From: a virus
Direction: 5' to 3' (one strand)
Length of the DNA stretch: 36,041 bases
IMG/VR virus record: IMGVR_UViG_3300037504_000198
Coordinates: 1 to 36,041 of that record
Below the pieces are notes generated by a model. The model was not told the DNA's origin. It saw nothing but the letters and a program-made list of their open reading frames with translations, and did not search any database. How positions within the stretch are numbered: position 1 is the first letter of the stretch; each line of letters opens with the position of its first letter. Of the stretch, positions 29,748-36,041 are shown piece after piece. Both the position numbers and the translations under genes were made by a program.

Positions 29748-30272
29748 CTATGGTGTGAGTACTTTAGACAGTATGATAGCTTTGTTATTCGTTCGGTCAA
29801 GGTAGATACAAAGGTTATCCCGCGGAGTGAGGGTTATAGATGTTGTACCATCACTGTATTCCCCTGAATTGATAATGTCTACATCTTGATTACTTGTAGT
29901 TGCGTTTTGTATTGATATAATCTGTGCTGTACTATCTATTGCTTTTGTACGAACTAAAGTAGCATTATTATAAACGTCTATAGTATCGTTGAGTATATCT
30001 ATTTCGATCCTTGTCATTGTAGGAACAAGAGAAAAATAATTAAACAGTTCCTCTAAAGCATCCGAAGAGTTAGTTAAAGCTATATTACCTAACCATAAAT
30101 CTCTGTAAGTATTACCTATATTAGTTTTAATTGTACTATCATTTAGTGCATATGTTGTTAGACTATTCATAGTAAATTTCTTTGTGGTTTCGGTACTGCT
30201 ATCTACAATTACCCCAAGGTCAGTACCTTCTAAAGAAGTAAGATCGTCAAAGTCTATAATTCTATGTACCAT
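29748..30272 (-). CDS. Fibre-like structural protein, paralogue of the next gene
   Basis: 174 aa from ATG 30272 (GGGG upstream); the frame is open to 30299 but only from a TTG. The N-terminal IIDFDDLTSLEGTDLGVIVD followed by S-x-T-x-x-TTKKFTMNSLTTYAL matches that of the 30275 gene (ISELTDLASLADADDIVVVD...TTKRTGMDTIATY), the modular start found in many tail fibre or appendage proteins. The rest is beta-rich (NTYRDLWLGNIALT; SGEYSDGTTSITLTPRD). Last gene of the late block. Exact virion location unknown. Confidence 0.6.
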   Translation of the reverse strand: MVHRIIDFDDLTSLEGTDLGVIVDSSTETTKKFTMNSLTTYALNDSTIKTNIGNTYRDLWLGNIALTNSSDALEELFNYFSLVPTMTRIEIDILNDTIDVYNNATLVRTKAIDSTAQIISIQNATTSNQDVDIINSGEYSDGTTSITLTPRDNLCIYLDRTNNKAIILSKVLTP

Positions 30273-30274
30273 AG

Positions 30275-30772
30275 TTACCCCACATATATACCAAGACAAG
30301 TACTAGTTACTACATACGCGAAAAATACTTCATATGACGCTAGTACAAAGTTAGTTGCACCACCTACCCCTGGTACTTCTATACCACCCCCACCTCCAGG
30401 TGCTTCTACAGTAATACTATAAGCACTATTATTGTATATGACAAGAAGGTACTGACCTGTATTATCATATTGTACTGTAGTACCTCCCCCTGTATCCGGG
30501 TTTGTAAGGTTATAATACGCAAATATAGAGGTACTAGCAGGTGATGTCAGGGTTACAGTACCAGATGTTGCACTTAAGTCTTGCGAAATTTGTTCAAAGC
30601 TATCCTCTGCCGCATCACTTACACCGCCTAGAAATATACTAGAGGCAGCCATATACGTAGCTATCGTATCCATACCAGTACGCTTTGTGGTATCATCAGT
30701 ATCGTCTACTACTACGATATCATCAGCATCAGCTAAGGATGCAAGATCAGTTAATTCAGATATTTTAGGCAT
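30275..30772 (-). CDS. Fibre-like structural protein, glycine-rich C-terminus
   Basis: 165 aa. N-terminal L-x-x-L-A-D-A-D-D-I-V-V-V-D-D attachment-type module shared with 29748, then beta strands and a Gly-rich EAPGGGGGIEVPGVGG turn, typical of fibre tips or trimerised collars. Two bases separate its stop from the paralogue's ATG. Structural role by similarity of style and position; no enzyme motif. Confidence 0.6.
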   Translation of the reverse strand: MPKISELTDLASLADADDIVVVDDTDDTTKRTGMDTIATYMAASSIFLGGVSDAAEDSFEQISQDLSATSGTVTLTSPASTSIFAYYNLTNPDTGGGTTVQYDNTGQYLLVIYNNSAYSITVEAPGGGGGIEVPGVGGATNFVLASYEVFFAYVVTSTCLGIYVG

Positions 30773-30789
30773 TATGTTCTATCCTTCAT

Positions 30790-31290
30790 TTATAGGGCTA
30801 TCTGGTTACTATCTTCTGTCAATATATCCAGGGAGCTTTCAGTTAACAATACATCAAAGGGTGCCTGACCTTCAAACGTATATGTACCATAGTTCGTAGT
30901 GTCTGCACTTTCCCATCTTAAGTTAACCTCTTTACTAAACTGATGGGTATATGGGCTTTCTACACTTTCAACCCGGAACCGATACCCTAAAGCTAGAAAC
31001 CAATCTCCTGTAGTAGGATCATCTGCTGTAGTAGGTACACCAGGGTTTACATATTTAGGTATAAAGGCTTTCCAAGTCTGTACCAGGATGTATTGATCTG
31101 CGCTCTCTTTCAATTCCCTTTGTGTACCTACATACTCAACCCTGCAGCTAAATGTATCCTGTTTAGGGTTAGCAGTATTAAAGTTAGGGTCAACTGTAGC
31201 AGGAGTATAGAGTTTAGCTTCTGTGGGGTAAGACGCTAACACTACGCTATATATAGACTGTAATTCAGTATCCGATAGGATGACGCTCAT
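30790..31290 (-). CDS. Probable head-closure / neck protein
   Basis: 166 aa from ATG 31290, chosen for its AGGAG at 5 bases; an in-frame ATG lies upstream at 31311, inside the connector gene. LALGYRFRVESVESPYTHQF resembles the core of small head-completion or head-closure proteins (gp10/gp16-like), where a GDRF/RVxxVE segment is common. It follows the adaptor-like gene with an overlap, matching usual connector order. Family call tentative. Confidence 0.5.
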   Translation of the reverse strand: MSVILSDTELQSIYSVVLASYPTEAKLYTPATVDPNFNTANPKQDTFSCRVEYVGTQRELKESADQYILVQTWKAFIPKYVNPGVPTTADDPTTGDWFLALGYRFRVESVESPYTHQFSKEVNLRWESADTTNYGTYTFEGQAPFDVLLTESSLDILTEDSNQIAL

Positions 31291-31822
31291 AGATACTCCT
31301 ATATGGGTCATAGTCGCTCATATCAATACTATGTGTCTGTGTCATCTTATGGTACATCTCTGCTAGTTTCTCCAAAGTTTCGATACGATCGAAACGACTA
31401 AATGTACCCTCGCTAACAGTCATTGAATATTCATTTTTGATCTTAGCGATTAAGATGTTGCACGTTAGGTATGCCGCGCTATAAATATCGTAATAGTAAC
31501 CATCCCACAGGTATGCACAGATACTATTATCGGGTGTGGTTAGGGTAAATACTCCATTGGTTAGATCAGCGGTATGGGCTAGGGTATTATCATTTTCATC
31601 TTTGATAGTTGGGGCATTCGTATCACCTTCCCAATAACCTGTACTAGCCCGCCAGTATTCCCCATCTTTATCTAGTTTAGTTAGCTTATGCCGTATAACC
31701 CGTTGCCCATTTAGGTCTAGTATGTCCTGGTACTGATCTTCAGTTAGATCAGCGTTAGACGTATCATATACGAGTAGTTCTAAAGTATCGACAAGGGATA
31801 CCATACCTGTTCTAACTGCCAT
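31265..31822 (-). CDS. Probable head-tail connector (adaptor) protein
   Basis: 185 aa. Helical N- and C-terminal parts with NSICAYLWDGYYYDIYSAAY in the centre and RIETLEKLAEMYHKM near the end. The pattern (YYDIYSAAYLTCNILIAKI then FSRFDRIETLEKLAEMYHKM) is that of phage gp6/gp15-type adaptors, which form a ring under the portal. AGGAG site. Position after the MuF pieces and before the closure-like gene supports this. Confidence 0.6.
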   Translation of the reverse strand: MAVRTGMVSLVDTLELLVYDTSNADLTEDQYQDILDLNGQRVIRHKLTKLDKDGEYWRASTGYWEGDTNAPTIKDENDNTLAHTADLTNGVFTLTTPDNSICAYLWDGYYYDIYSAAYLTCNILIAKIKNEYSMTVSEGTFSRFDRIETLEKLAEMYHKMTQTHSIDMSDYDPYRSIYERHPIGY

Positions 31823-32137
31823 CTATATTACTCCTCGGAATATACCCACTTTCTCTAAAGTGCAACGACAATTTGGATGGTAGGGAGGTGTATTCTTCAT
31901 ACGTTTAGCAATATCTGCTACACTATCATCTGAATTGACGATTATAATAGTACCATCCATACGCTTACACAATTTACACGTTTTACTATCTCTAATAGCT
32001 GATACTTCATATCTGCGCCTTTCAGGTTTCTCTTTCTGTTCCCTTAGTCTATCTTTTGTCCTGCCACCTATTCTTCGGGCTATATTAGCAATACCCTTAG
32101 CAATAGCACCTATACCCCTAGTAATAGCACCTAACAT
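31823..32137 (-). CDS. MuF-like head protein, C-terminal cysteine module
   Basis: 104 aa. The C-terminal half SKTCKLCKRMDGTIIIV...TPPYHPNCRC has the CxxCxxxDG and PPxHPNCRC signature of the Mu gpF / SPP1 gp7 minor head proteins (Cys54, Cys57, His87, Cys90, Cys92). The N-terminal half is a basic helix (MLGAITRGIGAIAKGIANIA RRIGG). The alpha-helical MuF core with its TE motif is in the preceding gene, so the protein looks split. It probably sits at the portal inside the capsid. Confidence 0.75.
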   Translation of the reverse strand: MLGAITRGIGAIAKGIANIARRIGGRTKDRLREQKEKPERRRYEVSAIRDSKTCKLCKRMDGTIIIVNSDDSVADIAKRMKNTPPYHPNCRCTLEKVGIFRGVI

Positions 32138-32150
32138 TATTCACCATCCC

Positions 32151-32633
32151 TTATGCTTTAGCATCCCATATTTCATCAATCAAACCATTGTAAAGCATCA
32201 TCATACCCGTCGCACACATAGCGGTTAACCGGGTGGTTTCAGTTACCGTTATCGACAATGCCCTTTCCTTTGTCAATGGTTCATCATTCTCTTTGAGTAG
32301 CTTAATAAGATCAGGCACAAAGCTATCAGCAAAGGGGTTAAGCACTTCAATGTATAGATCATACCAGGGTACATCAATCTCGAATTCTTCACCGCCTACA
32401 TTATCTGATACATATGTAGCTATGATCTGGTAATACGTTTCGATTAGTGGTTGCTGTAAATCATCGAGAGTACCAGTAGAGAATATAGGCTGTATGGTTG
32501 CATACATCTGCTTTTCGTATTTATCGAGATCAGATAGCTTTATAGCCTTATGGGAGTGGGTACCAGCTACTTCATTGATCTTCTGCGCTATCTTCTTCGT
32601 CTGTATCAGTTTTGTTGGTTTCTTCTGTTTCAT
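32151..32633 (-). CDS. MuF-like head protein, helical core
   Basis: 160 aa from ATG 32633 with AGAGG; upstream ATG at 32660 lacks a site. All-helical, ending ALSITVTETTRLTAMCATG and IDEIWDAKA. In whole MuF proteins the T-E-T-R helix is followed directly by W-A and the CxxC module; here the stop comes at that place, and the CxxC module is encoded by the next gene in another frame. Overlaps the acidic 155-aa gene by 62 bases. Confidence 0.6.
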   Translation of the reverse strand: MKQKKPTKLIQTKKIAQKINEVAGTHSHKAIKLSDLDKYEKQMYATIQPIFSTGTLDDLQQPLIETYYQIIATYVSDNVGGEEFEIDVPWYDLYIEVLNPFADSFVPDLIKLLKENDEPLTKERALSITVTETTRLTAMCATGMMMLYNGLIDEIWDAKA

Positions 32634-33039
32634 CTGATACCTCTTCCCCTTCTGTATCATCTTCTGTCATCTCTTTATCAGTATCATCTTCTTTATCATC
32701 ATACATCTTTGCATAATCAAATACAGCCTTAAGAGCTTCAATGCTAGACTGTAGTGATCGCATAGTAGTTTGATAACCCTCGATTACCTCTGACTGATCT
32801 ACTGCGTTAGATGCTAGCATATCTGTATCTACTTCTATGCCAACAATAGCAAGTGCAGCATTGACAGGTACTCCCATTGCTACATATCGGTCTACTACTT
32901 TAGCTTTAGCATACATCTCGATAACATCTGTTGGTAGGTCTACCGTTGACAGGTTATCTATTCGGGTGTTTACTTCTGCGATCTTCTCTGCTAACATTGC
33001 TAAAGCGCTGTCTATCTGCAATGTATATTCATCTTCCAT
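32572..33039 (-). CDS. Acidic scaffold-like head protein
   Basis: 155 aa. The N-terminal helices (LQIDSALAMLAEKIAEVNTR) are followed by a strongly acidic tail (about 118-155, Asp/Glu/Thr repeats ending TDEEDSAEDQ). It directly follows the portal gene. Acidic low-complexity tails at this place suggest a scaffold, portal-associated or minor head protein. No family motif recognised. Confidence 0.52.
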   Translation of the reverse strand: MEDEYTLQIDSALAMLAEKIAEVNTRIDNLSTVDLPTDVIEMYAKAKVVDRYVAMGVPVNAALAIVGIEVDTDMLASNAVDQSEVIEGYQTTMRSLQSSIEALKAVFDYAKMYDDKEDDTDKEMTEDDTEGEEVSDETEETNKTDTDEEDSAEDQ

Positions 33040-33076
33040 TTATTGCCTCTCTCGCTGATTGTGTGAGTGCATAATA

Positions 33077-33136
33077 AAATACCTGACTACAATCACTTAG
33101 TGTATATTGTGTACTAAGTATTACAATCAGGTATTT
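33077..33136. repeat. Nested inverted repeat between portal and acidic head gene
   Basis: Outer arms AAATACCTGA (33077-33086) and TCAGGTATTT (33127-33136); inner arms ACTTAGT (33095-33101) and ACTAAGT (33113-33119); TACAATCA is also repeated directly (33088 and 33122). Right after the portal stop on the minus strand. Related in sequence to the 19.87-kb inverted repeat. Possible terminator, processing or protein-binding site. Confidence 0.65.
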
Positions 33137-33148
33137 AGTAATCTTATA

Positions 33149-33166
33149 AACTAATGCCTACGGCTA
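33149..33166. repeat. 18-base intergenic repeat (inverted copy of 8101-8118)
   Basis: AACTAATGCCTACGGCTA, exact reverse complement of 8101-8118, followed by ATATACTGACTAG, which is a direct copy of the block beside the other locus. It ends at the stop codon of the portal gene. Confidence 0.75.
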
Positions 33167-33174
33167 TATACTGA

Positions 33175-34398
33175 CTAGGATAAACTCTTAATTGCTTTAA
33201 GAAACTTAGAAGGATATGGCAAGCGTATAGATTTACTGACATTCTCTTCTGGTTCAGGTTTCTCTATTGGCATCGTTACAGGTTCCGCTGTAGGATTATC
33301 TTCTATAGGCTCATAATCTAACATAGCACGTGCTTCATTCTGTAGCAAAATATCTTTACCTTTAATCAATGTTGCTAGTGCCTGTGCTTTCTCTAATTCC
33401 TGTTGCTGGTATACTTCTAGCTTCTTAGGTTCAGGTATAAATTCTAAACTATAGGGTGCTAGCAATTGCATATTTATCTGCTCAAAGATGAATTCTGTTT
33501 CAGGTATAATTGTATGTGTATAGAAGTTGATCCTATCTGACAAAGATGTAGCATAGTTTGCAGCATCAGCACTTACTAAGCTATGGGGTATCCCTAACGC
33601 TGCACAGATATGTTTCTCTCTACGTTCGGTTATATCGTTATCCTTTAGCTCTTCAATGCCAGCACCTATAACAATAGGCTCAACCTTACTAGACAGTACA
33701 GCAGTAGTCCAGGCATTACGAATACCTGATAGCATTGACTGAAACCAGTTAGTTAGCTCGTCTTTATGCTTTTGTGTTGGGTTACCTTCTACCGATAGCA
33801 CAGTAGCTTTAATAGCACCCCTATCAAAGTAACCACTAGCAAAGCGATCTATACCGTATAGTGTAGCCGCGCTATTAGCTGCTACATAAGCGGGAGCTAC
33901 ACCATACCAACCTTCTGAACCTACAGACGGAAGTTCAAAAGATACTAATTCATCTGGCTGGAATTGTATATGCCTACCACTATAAACACTATCTATACCC
34001 GCCCAATAATCATAGCGAACTAAACCCTTACCAGACTGATAGAAAGGCTGTACTAATGTTGGCAGTAACCACACAGGTACGGGTATTCTATTTTCAATAT
34101 CTTTTGTCCAGTATGCCCTACCATATAGACATATAGCCGCTTCAGTTCGGTATATGAGCTTGTGTACATTATCTATAATCGGTTTATAGATCGTGTTATC
34201 GGTAACATCAGTACCATTGCGTTCTACTCGATAGGGCATAGCAGCTATAGTCTTTGCTCTAATGTCTATAGCTCGATACAAGTATGGTACTGATGTATAT
34301 AGTTTATATGTATCAGATAGACTATTTGACGATACTGATCTCCACAAATAGTCATCATCTGTATACGTCTTTTTACCGTCAAATAGTCTAAATTTCAT
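33175..34398 (-). CDS. Portal protein, HK97 type
   Basis: 407 aa. YKLYTSVPYLYRAIDIRAKT is the typical N-terminal helix; QPDELVSFELPSVGSEGWYG, then NSAATLYGIDRFASGYFDRG, and later FQSMLSGIRNAWTTAVL, ITERREKHICAALGIPHSLV and NYATSLSDRINFYTHTIIP all follow the HK97-like portal pattern (stem, wing and tunnel). The dodecamer forms the DNA channel at the capsid vertex. Unusually, it lies far from terminase and capsid, after fibre and LamG genes; elsewhere the order terminase-portal-protease-capsid is usual. Confidence 0.9.
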   Translation of the reverse strand: MKFRLFDGKKTYTDDDYLWRSVSSNSLSDTYKLYTSVPYLYRAIDIRAKTIAAMPYRVERNGTDVTDNTIYKPIIDNVHKLIYRTEAAICLYGRAYWTKDIENRIPVPVWLLPTLVQPFYQSGKGLVRYDYWAGIDSVYSGRHIQFQPDELVSFELPSVGSEGWYGVAPAYVAANSAATLYGIDRFASGYFDRGAIKATVLSVEGNPTQKHKDELTNWFQSMLSGIRNAWTTAVLSSKVEPIVIGAGIEELKDNDITERREKHICAALGIPHSLVSADAANYATSLSDRINFYTHTIIPETEFIFEQINMQLLAPYSLEFIPEPKKLEVYQQQELEKAQALATLIKGKDILLQNEARAMLDYEPIEDNPTAEPVTMPIEKPEPEENVSKSIRLPYPSKFLKAIKSLS

Positions 34399-34700
34399 TA
34401 AAAGTATTCCTTGATTAGTGTTTGAATATAGTTTACCCGTGTAGCAAGCCAGGCACGATCATACGTTGTATCGTCAGAGATATTAGTATCAGCAAGTTCT
34501 GCAATACCAACCAGGATATCTCGCATACTAGCACCGTCACTAACCCCTGCCATAGTAGACCTTGCAGGATCATCTGCTGCTGCTGCAAGGTTGTTACCTT
34601 TTACCCGAAAGGTATCAATTGCCTGTACCAATTGCTTACGGGCTGTGCTTACATCTGCCGCCAACGGTTTATTTGCAGTTACAATATTTTGTGTAGCCAT
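34398..34700 (-). CDS. Small structural-operon protein, 100 aa
   Basis: Ends overlapping the portal start by one base. MATQNIVTANKPLAADVSTA, helical, with DDTTYDRAWLATRVNYIQTL at the end. GGAG site upstream. It resembles in style short linkers/assembly proteins before portals, but no family was recognised. Confidence 0.58.
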   Translation of the reverse strand: MATQNIVTANKPLAADVSTARKQLVQAIDTFRVKGNNLAAAADDPARSTMAGVSDGASMRDILVGIAELADTNISDDTTYDRAWLATRVNYIQTLIKEYF

Positions 34701-34723
34701 TATGTGTTATCTCCATTTTTTAC

Positions 34724-35413
34724 CTATACAAAGGGGTATGTTAAACCACTACCACTATTGTACAATTGTGTTATTTCTGATGACGTTAGTTCACGGTTCC
34801 AGATACCAAACTCGTCTATTCGAGTCCCGCTAACTAAAAGATTATCTACTCCCCCTGCTGCAGCTCCTAGTACCCGTTGCCCGCTATACGATGCAAGTAC
34901 GGATGCAGTCGTTGTTCTGTCAAGGGTGGCGTTTAGATATATGTTTAACGCCCCGGTTGAACTTAATGTGAAAGCTATATGTGTCCACGTGTTCAAGGCA
35001 ACGTCACTTGTAGAACGTACCCAGCCTGTCCCAGACCCTGACCACCATTGCCATTTATTTATATTAATAATGGCAATACCAACACCATACCCAGGAAAAG
35101 GCGATATGCTGCTATAGCCTGTAAAGATATTTTGTCTTTGCGCCCTATCCACGGCATATACCCAGCCAGCAATACTGATAGCTCCGGTAATGTTCAATGA
35201 GGAATTGGTTACAGTAAAATAATTGCTGCCATCAAAACTAGCAGCATTACTTATCTTGCCCGTCGCAAACCCTACACTGTTGTTATCGGTCAGGTCATTA
35301 TTATTAGCTGTACTATCGAAACGTGTACCTGATGTTTCGTCTAGTTTCCAATAAGCTACTAAGTTATTAAGTAAAGGATTACCAGAAGGTATAAAAAGTA
35401 TATTCTTAATCAT
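34724..35413 (-). CDS. LamG/concanavalin-like domain protein (adhesin)
   Basis: 229 aa. NNLVAYWKLDETSGTRFDST is the opening motif of LamG/Laminin_G_3 jelly-roll domains; AASFDGSNYFTV, ISIAGWVY, WTHIAFTLSSTGALNIYLNA and IDEFGIWNRELTSSEI are its successive strands. The whole protein is essentially this domain with a short N-terminal anchor. Likely a glycan-binding virion appendage. GGAGG site. Lies between the beta-helix fibre gene and the portal operon. Confidence 0.87.
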   Translation of the reverse strand: MIKNILFIPSGNPLLNNLVAYWKLDETSGTRFDSTANNNDLTDNNSVGFATGKISNAASFDGSNYFTVTNSSLNITGAISIAGWVYAVDRAQRQNIFTGYSSISPFPGYGVGIAIININKWQWWSGSGTGWVRSTSDVALNTWTHIAFTLSSTGALNIYLNATLDRTTTASVLASYSGQRVLGAAAGGVDNLLVSGTRIDEFGIWNRELTSSEITQLYNSGSGLTYPFV

Positions 35414-35422
35414 TTATACCTC

Positions 35423-36041
35423 CTAGTCTAGCTCTTCAGTATACTCTATAGTCAGGCTCATATCTTCACAACTGCTATTTGAACTAACCGTCAGTACAAT
35501 ATCATCTCCACTACTAGCAGTATTTGACGTGCTATGTGTTTGTACATCTTCTGTACTAGAAACACTATTCGCGGTACCACCTAAAGCAGTAGTATTGATC
35601 TTAACTGTAGCAGTACACGTACCACTAGCTGACCTCGTTGTAACCTTTGTAATCGTTATCGCTTTAGGTATATTAAGCAATAGCCTGTAGTCTTTATCGC
35701 CAGGGCTTTCAATGAATACACTGGCGCTATATGTCTGTGTACGATCATCAGCTATAAACTTATTCAGTGTACCAGCGTTAGTCTTTGTACCACTAGCAGT
35801 ACAACCTATAATATCTAGTGTTGCCCCACTAGCAATATTCCAAGCGGTATCTGCTACTATCTCATTGCAAACAAGGTGCAATGTACCTGCATCTATATCT
35901 AAAGCAACCGTACCAGTACGTGTACCCAATTCTAGTATATGCTGTATTGTAGCTACACCATTTTCCCCTGCTACAGACTGGTGTATACCTACTGCATTAT
36001 CACTATTAAGGTATAGATCATCCCCGGTTACGTGATAATGT
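35423..36041 (-). CDS. Beta-helix fibre protein, C-terminal part (cut by right edge)
   Basis: Open from the right edge to a stop at 35423 (206 codons visible); no true start is inside (an internal TTG at 35929 continues upstream in frame). Starts HYHVTGDDLYLNSDNAVG, then VATIQHILELGTRTGT, rungs such as NIASGATLDIIG, and ends in a beta-sandwich-like Thr/Ser-rich part (TVSSNSSCEDMSLTIEYTEE). It is the plausible continuation of the fibre gene cut by the left edge. Confidence 0.7.
   Translation of the reverse strand, partial: HYHVTGDDLYLNSDNAVGIHQSVAGENGVATIQHILELGTRTGTVALDIDAGTLHLVCNEIVADTAWNIASGATLDIIGCTASGTKTNAGTLNKFIADDRTQTYSASVFIESPGDKDYRLLLNIPKAITITKVTTRSASGTCTATVKINTTALGGTANSVSSTEDVQTHSTSNTASSGDDIVLTVSSNSSCEDMSLTIEYTEELD

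Noticed and set aside
34422-35117. A 231-codon open frame on the plus strand opposite the 100-aa and LamG genes
   Set aside because: No ribosome binding site and low-complexity Cys/Pro/Ser-rich translation. The opposite strand carries recognisable, well-spaced genes, so this is a shadow frame.
1-36041. Direct terminal repeat proving a closed or terminally redundant genome
   Set aside because: The first and last bases were compared by eye and share no long identical stretch; direct joining also breaks the fibre frame.

Overview
The window is double-stranded DNA phage (or phage-plasmid) sequence, essentially all coding, with many 1-20 bp overlaps between neighbouring genes. Recognisable hallmarks are a large terminase, an HK97-type prohead protease fused to the major capsid protein, an HK97-type portal, MuF-like head protein pieces, an amidase/holin pair, family A DNA polymerase, DnaB-like helicase, primase, gp32-like SSB, RuvC-like resolvase, class II ribonucleotide reductase and MazG. 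Strong GGAGG-type ribosome binding sites and textbook TTGACA-N17-TATACT promoters argue against a Bacteroidota host and fit Bacillota or another SD-using bacterium. The host is otherwise unassigned. The genetic code is standard: TAA, TAG and TGA all end genes.

Layout. (1) 1-7.8 kb, minus strand: late genes in transcription order: two small ORFs, HNH endonuclease, terminase, amidase, holin-like protein, protease-capsid fusion, methyltransferase-like protein, a structural protein, a glycosyltransferase-like protein, and a beta-helix fibre gene cut by the left edge. (2) 7.8-8.2 kb: non-coding boundary with repeats and a terminator. (3) 8.2-17.15 kb, minus strand: early/middle genes, with many small ORFs, class II RNR with an HNH beside it, MazG, a membrane-anchored HTH protein, RuvC-like and GIY-YIG-like nucleases, and an SF2 helicase. 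(4) 17.15-17.59 kb: divergent control region with hairpins and promoters in both directions. (5) 17.6-29.5 kb, plus strand: replication operons: SSB, PP-loop (PAPS reductase-like) protein, DnaB helicase, primase, cytosine methyltransferase, PolA, HNH, 5'-3' exonuclease, then a module of a DNA-binding-domain-less serine recombinase, two membrane proteins and a membrane-anchored FtsK/HerA-like ATPase. (6) 29.5-29.75 kb: convergent terminator region. (7) 29.75-36.04 kb, minus strand: more structural genes: beta-helix fibre C-terminus, LamG protein, portal, MuF pieces, connector proteins and two paralogous fibre-like proteins.

The two edges both cut minus-strand fibre-like genes that look like the N- and C-terminal parts of one gene, so the late genes may form one continuous block across the ends of a circular or circularly permuted molecule. 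Direct end-to-end joining is out of frame, so some sequence is missing or the molecule is not closed here. No tape measure, tail tube or podovirus tail/internal virion proteins are visible.

The most interesting signals are a family of near-identical promoters on both strands with a conserved ACAAGTTAA box at the start site and a conserved upstream block; dispersed intergenic repeats concentrated at transcription-unit boundaries; the recombinase/membrane/ATPase module; and a hairpin that seems to bridge a ribosome binding site to its start codon.
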